Shown here in pieces: positions 10,901 through 22,900 of a stretch of DNA of 36,684 nt (the first letter of the stretch is position 1; each line of letters begins with the position of its first letter). Origin of the DNA: Apostichopus californicus (lineage: Eukaryota; Echinodermata; Holothuroidea; Aspidochirotida; Stichopodidae). The stretch lies in contig JAIPMN010001867.1 of the NCBI GenBank assembly GCA_020650975.1, positions 10,037-46,720 on the forward strand. Reading direction: 5' to 3'. The position numbers and the translations under genes are program-made. Under the pieces are notes generated by a model. The model was given only the letters and a program-made list of their open reading frames with translations. It was not told the origin of the DNA and ran no database searches.

Positions 10901-13900
10901 CTGATATCTTGGGATCGCAGTATTAACCTCATATCTTGGGATCGCAGTATTAACCTCATATCTTAGGATCGTAATTTTATCCTGATATCTTAGGATCGCA
11001 GTATTAACCTGACATCTTAGTATTGTAGTATTAACCTGATATCTTGGGATCCTGACTCAATGTTCACAATGGAAGACCAAAGATGGCTATTGTTTGGCTG
11101 TCTTTTTCTCTTTTAATGATAACTTATTCAAGAAATTATCCCATTAAGAGTAGTGTGGCTGTAACTAAATCCTGTGAACTCTATAATCCACATCTAAAAT
11201 CTATCAACCAGTCTGAACAGCTAAATTGCAAATGTTGTAACTTTGCATTTTTGATGAGTCATACCAAAATTTCCTCTAGAAAGCACCTTCAGATTCTACA
11301 TTTGGAAATTTCTAACCACACTTCCACCAATCCCCTCCTCGCACCCCCTCCCCCACCCCACCCAAAACATACCTCCACCAGGCTGAAAAAAATTGCAAGA
11401 TTTTCACGAAATCACACACTAAGGTCTCTTTGATAGCACCTTAAATTGCAGTAAAGAATGACCTTAGTTTCACAGATGCCAATTTTTTGGCAAACAATTA
11501 TTTTTTCTTTCTTCGTCATTGTCACTTTGAAACAAAAAAAACAGCAACATGTGAAAGCATGAATTCAGCATATGGAATTTGCACGAATGTTCTTGACATG
11601 AAATGTTAATGTAACATTTAAACTTCTGATAAAAATTTAAACAAAAAACTTTAACCTTCACTGCAGCTTTTTTAACATGTTTTCATGAACAATTTAACCA
11701 CAATGTACCAATAATTAGTGAAATTTAAAAATGGCAAACGATCAAACTAAAGGTCAACGTCTTGTTTCTTTCAATCAAGTGAAGGTTGATGAATGAACTT
11801 CATTCGAATTCCCAACACTTCTTTGCTGAAAATTTGATATAAGTGTTAATCAGAGACAATAGGAAATTTCAAAATTTCAAAAGTTACAACTTTTTACTTC
11901 GTCAACAGAGGTGAACTTTGACTAGAAGAGTTTGATTAATTTCGATTGATGGCAAAAGCATCAAACACTTTATCAACGAGAAATGAAACAGCTGCTTAAC
12001 AACACAGTTATACGCAGAACAGAAATGAGAGATTAATCGAGAAAATAATGACGCCTATGGTTGAAATGATGTCCACGGGGATAGATGAATAATGGGAAAT
12101 CTGTATTAAATAAGTAAAAAAAATGGGGAAACAACAAAAAAACGAGAGGGTACAAATGGTAACGAGTCTGTGAAGGTAGCGAGATAAAGAAGCAAAACCA
12201 CACAGCTAAAAATATTCAAATATCTGAGGACTTAAATCATAAAACAGACTTCACTTCATTAGTCCTTGTATCATCATCTTTTGTATCAAAAAAAGTTCCT
12301 CAAGATTTGTTTTTGTGGGAGGAATTATCATTTTCTTCCATATTTACATATCATGTACAGTGAATGTGTTTAGCTTGACTTCTGATATGAAATAATCTTT
12401 TCATTTAGATTTTTTTACCAAAAATGTAAAAATGCATTGAGGCTTCGATGGCATAATCTTTAGTTGTTTTAAATGGGCATAAGATGCCCCTGAAGATTGA
12501 TTCACATCTTGAGTTTAAAAGGATTCCACTTGTTGATAGCTAATGCAAATGACTTTTGACCTCCACTACATGCAATAAGCGCTTTTTTATTTAGTTATGA
12601 GGCACCATGAAACTAAGAACAGGTACAAGACAATTTCCCATGGTAAGATACCATGTTTTACAAGGTTCTCACATTCACCTGACATCAATGACCTTTGACC
12701 TCCAATGAAAGCAACAGGCTTCATGTGATAGAGTATCCACATACAATGAATATGATCCATCAGTTTCACTGCTTGAGATGTTGTCTTCACAAGGTTCTCA
12801 AATGTTCACCTCTGCCGACCATAAATGACTTAATTATAATTTGAGAGAATCATCTGAACTGCCCATCTGGAGATACTGTGTTTCCAAGGTTTTTCACAAT
12901 TTGACTGCTGTTGAACTCAAATGACCTATGACCTCCACTAAAAACAACAAGAGTCATCAATTCAACATAGGATTCATATTAAACAGTATGTGATCTAACT
13001 CAGATTCCTTTCTTGAAATAGTTTGTTAACATCGCTTCCATATTTTGACCTCATATGAACTTTGCGTCCCAATTATGGAAATAGGCTTTCATACGTTTAA
13101 TATGGAGCAACAGTAATAAGGAACGGTAAGGGCCTGGTTCATTCTTATATCACTGGAATCCCACCCTGATCAACATTTTCTTTGCTCTTTCAAACTTATT
13201 TTCAAAACAAATTACTATGGCCAGATGATTCTCTATCCTGAACCAAACTGCTTTTCTATTAAACTGTAAATCTGTTAACAATCAAACAGGACAGGTTTTT
13301 TTTGCAAGTTATGAACAGAGCAGCACAGAACAGCAACAAAAATGGTAAATGGCACACACACAGGGTGATTGCAATACTTACTGCACGAATCTCACTAAAC
13401 ATGGAATGCTTGGAGATTAAATAGAAAACCAATAAGATTTAGGTCATAATAAGACACTTGTAGTAAAAACAGAGCAGGTAATGGCTAGGTATTATACAAC
13501 TAGGTTTAAATAGTGGCCAGTGAAGTTGATAGACAGTTGCTACCGACAACGAGATCCAGCTGAGCAAGAGAAATGACTACATGGGTGTGTAGATCTGTGT
13601 CGGGAGAGGAAAGGACGGACAAGAAGGGAAGATGGGAGAGAAAGGGAGTAGGTGGAGAGGGGCAGGGAGGAGAGGGACAGGGAGAGAGGGAGGGGAAAGG
13701 GTATGGATGTCCATGGACGTAACAGAGCCAAGACAGAGGGGCCAGTGGGTTGATGACTGACACTTGTGTAATCTTAATGGATAAGCAGCTACCAATAATA
13801 GTGAAACATCATTGTTTAATTGGTAAGGGGTTGGTCGTCAGATCACTTCAGACTGGATCAAAATACTTCATACAAGGTGTGCATAAATGGAATAATTGCA

Positions 13901-16900
13901 CAAACTATGCTTTGACTGGAATATGTTTTGGTATGAATAATGTTTAATATTAAAAACAATCTGTGATGAAAAGCTGAGAGGAACAGTTGTAGGATTAATA
14001 TATAATAATAATAACAATTAACAACTATATACATAAAATTAATTGCAATGGGAATATTATATCAATAATACCAAATATATGAAAAATGATGGGAACATCA
14101 AACGGCTAAGGTGAAGATGGAAGTGTGAACAATGTTGTCCAAAGAGATGACGTCAACCTTATCGACAGATGTCACATGGTCCGACAAGAACAAGCAGTGA
14201 AAATGTTACTTTTCATTGGTCATTTTACATCCAATCAAACAAACAAACATTCAATATTATGATGATATAACTTTTATGTCATAATCAAAGAGAAAAGTTG
14301 ATAAAATTTCAAAAAGACATATATACAATGAAATGATTAATGGTATAAATAATATACAGATACTTTCATTCCACTTTGAGGACGATACGAAAAAAGGACC
14401 GTGGAAGAATACCTCAAGAATACTGTGGTTGAGGAAATGAAGAAGAGGTGGGGGGTTGGGTTGATGTAAGGGTTGCAGAAAAGCCAGGATGAAATATACA
14501 AAGCCAGGGATGAGGAAATACAGTTGAAGAGATGGGTAGATATGGGTATAGACAAGAGGAACATAGGAAGGGAAGAAGAAGAAAGATTATAAAGTGGGTA
14601 TTTCCTCTCAATGTATCATGAAGTTTGATATTTGTTAATTCTGCTTGGATTGAAAAACAATTCCCATGGGTAAATAGCTCCTCCACCATAATTTTTTCAT
14701 TTTTTGTTTGCTTGTGTACATTTTAAATAGAATATGCTTATTCTATCTTTTGTTAAGTTAGTATTACTTGCAACCTATCAAAATCAAAGGGCTTCCACTG
14801 AAGTGCATATATGAGTTATAAGCTAATATCAATAGCAGCAGTTCATGTACTTAAAAAGGGTTCAAACTTGCTTGCTTATTTACACCTACAATTATGTTTG
14901 AGATTTCTTGCACCTAACAAACTTTCAATTATCTACACAAATCAAGCTAAAAACTTGTGTGAAAACAGAGTTTGAAGGTTCTCAAGTTGTGATCATACTA
15001 GGAGCTTTATCAGTAGCAAACTGCTAAGCTGTGTAACAATGTAAAGAGCATGAAAAGTGTGTTTTAGGACAATAATATCATTCATGACAGAGAGGATAAA
15101 CCTTCAAAAATTTCCGCCATTTATTCAATACAAAATGTAAAGCTTGTTTGCTCGATGTGTCAGGATACCAAAACATGTTTCATACGAAAACCTTTTTTTT
15201 TTTTTATGAACTCAACCTTACAATAAATTTGCCATCCAATTATTCAATGTTTAACAGAGCTTATATAAGGTGTTTCCGGCTGAACAGATTTACCAGTGTC
15301 ACTGTGTCCAAGTCACAACAACCAAACCCCCCACCACCCCCTCCCCTCCCCCTTACAACTGATCAGAACGTCTGTGCATGTTACAAGAGAACACCTCCAT
15401 AGTGGTCGACAAATAAAATTCACGTTTTATAAATTTTAGACATATTTCAAAAACTGTGACTTTATGTGAGATTCCTGAAAGGTCTTTTACCCCATAAAAT
15501 TCTTTGGTTTAGAAGTTTTCCACAAATTGATTACCAGTTGTAACCAGTTTGACTTAAACATGATTATGGATATTGTACACAGGTGAAGACATTTAATTTC
15601 ATTCTTCTTGTACTTGGGTTTCAGCGAAGAAAAGAAGAGGGCTCTGTGATTGAAGCAAGGATAATAATGTTGATTTGGAAGGGCTATGAGAAGACCAAGA
15701 GGGCTACCAATTGCGGTGAGTATGTAAACCGGTGCGGTAACTATGGAAGAGTATGTAAACCGGTGCGGTAACTATGGAAGAAGACAACAACGGCATTACA
15801 GAGGAGGAGAAAGGGAAGACAGAAGAAGAGGATAACAACTGCAAACCAGAGATTAAACAGAATATCAAAATAAAAAGACTCACAGAATGTGGCATATCAC
15901 TGTCAATTGCCTGCAAAAATCAGAGATTTATCCCCAAAATATAAAGATGATGTTAGTATCAAAGACAAATCACTAACTTTGAAAGTCGTGCTTTTAATAG
16001 TTATTGCTAATGTGATAACATTTTAGGGTTTTGTGTTTTTCCATGGTGATGTAAAGTAATTTGCATATTCACTAACTTTACTTAGTGCTGAGGAATTTTT
16101 TATGAGAATAAGTAATTGTTTGCATGCACTGAGAAAACTTTCTGCTTGGCACAATTTCATTTTTTTTTTTTTTTTTTTTTGAGGGGGAGAAACCTTGAAT
16201 ACTTAATGTTATTTAGTTGAAAAGGTGAATACTAAAAAAAAGATTGCTTTGTAGTTATTTTGTTTCATAAAAATGACATTTTTGTTTTTAGCACTGCACA
16301 ATTATCATACACTATCATATCAGTGTAAGAGAATCGTCCAATGACTATTGTTTTCTGTTACCTTGTAAACATAGAAGAACTGTGGACTTAGAGGAGGGGA
16401 ATCCTACATCTGAAGCAATGAGGGGAAAAGGCATCATCAAATACAACTGAATTGAGATTATTAAACAGATTGAGGATTTAGTCTTTACCGTTTGGCGTAA
16501 AATAACTCACGGACAACAACTGCTAACGACACAGTAACAACTATAAAGTATTTCGAATTTTAAGACATCCTATAATATGTCATATGTAAGAGGACTATTT
16601 TCTTCTCTCCACTCCCCCCCCCCCACCATCTACCCTCCCTTCAGCTGTCATATCAAGGACCAAGGAATATTAATAGTTTCACCTGTCACATTTATTTCAA
16701 ACAGAAATCCATTATTCAAGACAATCAGCTTAAATACCATTGCTGGAAGGACTAGGAAATGTATCTTGTTCTTCATGGTTTCATCAGTAATATATATTCA
16801 TTCAAACTAGCATAAGGCTATTCTAGCATCTACATACATCGTCACTCATTGTCATTATAGCCAATGTCCATAACGAAGAGAGCGATAAAAAAAAATAAAA

Positions 16901-19900
16901 AAATTTTCAGTGATTTTGATACGATGAAAATCCTTACAACCAAAGCTATAAACTTGTGTTGTTGAACATCAAAATATGCACAAAAGGTATTGATTTTTGT
17001 TCTGCTTTTAATAATGAAACCAATTCGCTGTTTTACAGTCCTGACATGTGATCGCTGATCAACCAATCAGCCATGGCCTAACTACCTGTACAAATATAAG
17101 GCAAAGGAACTTGATGCTCAAAGTAATGAATCCAATGATTTGAAGCATATTTCTAGTGAAATACATCAGCTCCACAATGGAAACAAACAAACCAAATCTT
17201 TTCCCATTTTCTACAAAATTTGCAGATATTCCTGACATATATAACGACTGCAATAATCATGAAGATACATAGTATATTGTGTTGGATCTTGTAGAGGATG
17301 CACAATTGTTATTAACAAGGTTCTTTCAGTTTTCTTTCTTACCTTCCAGACATCAAATGTAAACTCCATGGTCCTCCCTGGTAGGTCCTTCCTGTGCACA
17401 CCGGCATCCATCGACACCCCCCGCCTCTTAGTCTCCGGTATTACGATGGTTGAGGTCTTCTTCACGGCAGTCTTCAGTATCTCTAATGAATCACTCCAAT
17501 ATTTACCCTGAAGAGGAAATATAAAATAATTTGCCATCATGGCTCACTGCCCCTATAGTATCAAGAAATATACAAAAAAAACTTTAAAACACACAGCTGA
17601 CAAAAATGAAATACCTCGTTTGTCTGAGCATTTGCTACAGAGTTGTGCAACTAACAAGTTATAAATATTCTGTCCATCTGGTATAGTTTCAGCTCGCCTT
17701 GGAGGAGAAATGATACGCCCTCTAACTTACACATATCTTTTAGAGTAAACATTTGGCTGCGATGGTTACTTGTCACTCATGTGACATTAGGAGTATGTTT
17801 CTCTCTCTTCTGTGTGTGTGTGTGTGTAACTTGAAACGGGCAATTTGTATGAACGCCAACTGGTTATCAATCAAACTGTGTTCTCAACAGTATTCAAATA
17901 AAAAACAGGTGTCCAAAAAATACACTATTGAGAAAATGTTAATAGCCAGCACTATTAGAAATGAAGCCATAAGGAAAGAAACAGAGAGAGTTGACGGTGA
18001 TGTCACTTACATGTACATATTTGGTTATGATGCGAAGTAGGTTATTGTTGACCTGTTGCATCGGTGCGGCCATCAGATCTACGTTATATAACATTCTATC
18101 GATGATCTGCAGGACGCTACCCTGATGCTGGGAGGGACCCTTCTCTAAGACCTGATAAAAAAATATAAAGAATATGAATTATCGATGAGACTGATGAATG
18201 AATGTAAATAATAAATACACAGAACTATCAAAAACAAACAAAGAAACAAACACGAAATAAAGAAAAAGTCATAGAGGAAAATGTCATGAACAACTTCCCC
18301 ACAAAAAGAAAGAAATATCTCATTCCATTTTGGGAGATATCACAGATATTTACGTTCCTTCACACACGAGGCTAAAGACTTGAGTAAGTCTAAATATAAA
18401 CCAATCAACCCCACATGCCGCATTTTCTTAGGGTTTGCTTTACTTTACAACATTTCTGTTCTGTAACTGTGATGGGTTTGGCAAATGTTGAATCAGTAAT
18501 ATATTGAGGCTCCTTAACACAATCTAGTGATGGTAATGGTTTCAATGTCAACACTGTTTAACCATTTTATCTTGGAATTTATAAAACAAAAATAAAACAA
18601 CAAAGAGAAAGTAAAAGGTTTTAGATCCTAATGGAGTTATTCTTCACAAATATCTCTGTTTTAAAAGCTAAAGATGGTGGTTGGGTTTGTGTCCCCTTTC
18701 ATAAAGAGTAACAAAGTTTATAACTAGCGATACGGAACTTGTTATTTGCATGACACCATGTTCAAATATATTGATAGCATATTATATATAAATTTCAATG
18801 CTCATATCAAGTTACATATTAATTACAGTATCCAAAATGCAGCCTTTACATGTATTTTTGCATGGCAACAAGTAGGCCTGTGGTATAAATAATGTACAAC
18901 GATACTTATCATTATAATAATAACAACAACAACAACAATAATAATAATCAGGCAGTTATTTTTACATTTAAGCGACCACGAATGTGGGAAGAGCCCGCAG
19001 GGGCTTATGGATTACACTTACACGTCGGGTGGCTTCCAATTCAAATTTGTAATCTTTTCAATTTAGAAAGTCATTTCAGATGGGAAAACCATTGATTGCT
19101 CTTGGAAAACCCACCTTACTATGACCCGGCCGGAACCTCTAACCTCCAGATTGCTAAGCCTCATTGCTTCAACTGCCACCACCTTTATCCCGTCAGCCGC
19201 ATTACCATATACTCACAATGACTCAGTTCAGGTTAAGTAACACAACCTAAATCTGGTCTAACAATCTGAATACAACAGACAGTGTGTACGGCATAGCATA
19301 AGTAGGACATGCATCGGGCTTAATTAAATTTACTGAGAAGAATTAATCAATAACATCACTAAGCCAACGGCAGGGTGTAACACTAAAAACCAAGATTAAA
19401 TGGTGTGAGTGAACATACTACCCTTCTTTCTAGGAGGGGGGAGGGGGAGGGGCGAGGGAGGGTTCTCTTACCTCTATTAAGAATGTCATCATAGCAATGC
19501 TGTACTGGGAGTAAACCTCGTGGAGATACTTGCAGACCACGCCGACCCAACTGGAACATTTCTTGTTGTAGGTCTTCTCCCGATACATCCTGAGAACATC
19601 TGCCAGCTGGGCTATACGGGAATGACGGTCGTTCTGACAAACCTAAGGAAGACGGAAAACAAGACTCAACCATAGATCAATCCCAGGATATGTCAAAGAG
19701 GGTACAAGTCTGACATTCTGGACAGGATCTCCAAAATGTTCTGACTGTCGGTTTCAAGGTAGAATTTACAGGATTCCCCATAGTAAACAGGGTTTCCCCC
19801 TGGTATTCATTTTATGAGTTGGCCGCCTCTCGGTTTTTTGCGACCACTTCGCAAACATATTACCAACACTACAAAATGCAAATGTACCCCTGCTTTTCGT

Positions 19901-22900
19901 CAATGGACTAAATAATCACTGAGAAACACACCCTACACCAAATATTCTACTGCTTGTCTTTTACCGGTGAGCAAACAGACCTCTCGCAGACTGTATGTGG
20001 ATACAGAATATGTCAGTTCTTACCTTTCCAATGTTGTACGTTATTTCAATAGCCATTTTGTCTGGTTGATCATAGTGTTGGATGAGGTATGGTAGCAGAG
20101 CCACCACATTGAGAGGGAAACCTGCAGCTTTGAATGGGTCCACGATCGTTAAGTGAGAGTGTAACGTCAATTTGGAGATCAGGACCTGGGCTAAATCAAT
20201 GGTGATGGCTGAGGTGAAACCCTGATAGGATTGAAAAACATAGGAATGGAATAAAACAATGCAAAGATGGTCAAGTACATCATTAATAAAATTGCATATG
20301 ATAATTACACAAAACAAAATAACTGACTGTTTGTTCGTTTCAAAGTAAAGTGTATAGTTAATACAACCAAAGAAAAGCATACAACTCCTGACAAAATAAT
20401 CAAAGAATAGGTGATCTTTTTAGGAATAAAAGTCCTGTATTCTACTAAAATGATCTGTGCATTCCCAACTTCATCTCCATCACCGATAACTATTTCCTAA
20501 GTTGGCCTAAACTGCAGAAGAAGGAGCGGCAATGAGAGAGCCAAGGACATATTCAAACAAAACCCAGAACCATCTTAGCAATGTGTGTCTAATGACAATG
20601 CAACAAACACACCATCTGTGAGGACATTTCAGATGTGAGGACATTTCATCTGTGAGGACAGAAAACACTTTCACCACCATGACTGGATCTTCAAATCATT
20701 AAAAAAAAAACTCTTGAATTGATAGATTATTCATTATGAGAATGACAGTATCTAACAGGGGATGTATGAGACCTGTATTCCAACGTAAAACAAATTTTCA
20801 AAACAAATTTAAAAAAATTATGGAAAACAATTCCTGGGTTTCAACATTATTTCCTGTTCATTACCTCACTCGCAAAATATACATCTGAAGTCAAATGAAG
20901 ACACCAGAGTCAACACTATTACATCACATCATTTAAAAAAATGCCATGTTACTGGAAAAATTCTGAAAGCTGCTTTAAACTAGAAGATTACAAATACATA
21001 AATGAATTCCACTGTAGGATGACAAAAGGAAATAATCCTTGTCATATTTTATATTTACCTTGAGAACCAAACCCTGAATCCCAGGAAACTGTTTCCAATC
21101 CAACTTTTCTAGATTCTCTTCGAGTTTCTTCTTCACTTCCGGTCTATCGAGAGGTAGAACTTTAAGCAGCTGAGGAAGGAGAAAAGTGACGATGACAACT
21201 AAAAAATTTAAAACATTTAAAAATTGGAAAACTGACCAGGAAATAAAGTGAACTACTAGCTGAAGAGAAGAAGGTCAATTTGGTCACAGGTGTGGATTGT
21301 AAAATATATCAGAAAAAAACACAAACTTTTTATTTATTGCATTGCTAGGTAGATGACTTCTGTTAGAAGTGCTTGATGCTGACATACACACAAATAAAAA
21401 TTGATTGTCTTTTGTGTTACTGGATGAAGAGTTAGAAACTTGAGGGGGGGGGGGGAGGGGGAACTTGTTTACTCCATCAAAGATGGTTGTTCATCTCACA
21501 CAGGGGGAAAGACTTTTTGGGCATGTTTATTACTTCCAGTGCAGTGCATGATTTCACACACATAGACAGAAGTTAACCAAGAGTTTAGAACACAATGGAG
21601 AGTATATATATCACAATGTCATAGGTAGCATCTGTGTACTTTTTCTCTCACACATGATGAAGCATCCCACAGAACTATGAACAAGTAATTTATAGCACAC
21701 TCCATCCCTATTTCGACACAAAAGACCAAATATGCAAAACACGGATGAACTTTTTGACAATCATAATTTTTCATGTTCCAACGTTTGTCTTTTTCTAAGT
21801 GTGTTTTCTAAGTGATAAGACACAGTTAAAATAGTTCTGGACAGGCCTCCAAACCATTCCCACAACCAAAACCATAGGTGCATACTTTATGAATACATTA
21901 TTTGCTGAAAGCTATACTTGAGGAAAAGTATGGAAGAAGTTCTGTCAAGAAATCTACAAAATAAATAAATTGTTGCTTGTTTGAACATATGTATGAAAAC
22001 TGATAACACACATATTCGACTTTATATACTGAACACATAGGTAATACAAATTAGCAAACCCTCAACAGAACGGGGAAAAAATCAATTACCTTGTCAAGAG
22101 ATCGAAGTGCTAGGTAAAATTCAAATTCATTATCCGATTCCAGCAGTGACACAAATGTCCAGAATAACGGAACCAATATGTTTAATTTCTCCTCGACGTT
22201 CGGATCACAGAGGTTTCTCAGCGACTGGGAACTACGAGACCTGCTACCATGGAAACGGGATGGTTTCTCTATATCCACTGCCGAGGCACTCCTCCCTCGG
22301 TGATCTCCGTAGCTCCGCAAATCTGGTCGAGGAGCATAAAAATGTTTTGATCGATAAAGAATGGGGGAGGGGGGTTGGGGGTGGGCGAACAATCATTAAC
22401 TGGTGTTACTATATGAGTGAGCAAGAAACTAAATCATGTTACTCAACTTGAGATAATACTTATAAACATTTAATCAACAACACACAGGATACGGACTGCT
22501 AATAATTCATCAATAATTTCATCAAATAACGAAATCAAAAGAACTTGGTGACATATTAAGTTACTTTATCACACAACAAACGGATCACGCCACAGTCAAA
22601 TTTAACTTGCTGATAATACCTAGGGTGGTTTATATTATGTAATAAATGATCTCATTACCATCATGTAGCCCAATTAATAAACCAATCACACTACACGCTC
22701 ATTTATCTGCTGAATATTCATATATGATCAAAGGACACTCTATGCTACAATTCAGGACTTCATTAATAACAAAACTCTGTAGCAACTAATAAACATATCA
22801 CACTACAGGCATGTGTAACTCATTGATTATTGACTCCCTAGATGCACTAATAAACCAGTCACACTTCAGACTTTTATACAACTGCTGAATATTCATATAT

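Larger units (their letters stand above)
10657..17342 (-). other. long intron between e16 and e17 (6.7 kb)
   Basis: No conserved furry sequence is missing between the exons on either side. It holds the 27-bp minisatellite (10840-11052), C runs (10805-10816, 16614-16624), TGACC-type repeats (12540-13110), a purine-rich tract (13598-13710), a 31-bp duplication (15718-15779), a 21-base T run (16160-16180) and a candidate microexon (13382-13408). Confidence 0.8.

Noticed and set aside
11083-11433. 116-codon plus-strand frame
   Set aside because: Starts beside a minisatellite and runs into a C-rich patch; no protein features beyond a chance hydrophobic start.
13506-13795. Overlapping Pro/Ser-rich frames on the minus strand
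   Set aside because: Direct result of the polypurine tract at 13598-13710; all three frames are open for the same reason.
19383-19673. 96-codon minus-strand frame over e14
   Set aside because: A different frame of the same strand; the correct frame gives the conserved [13 protein letters not shown] block.
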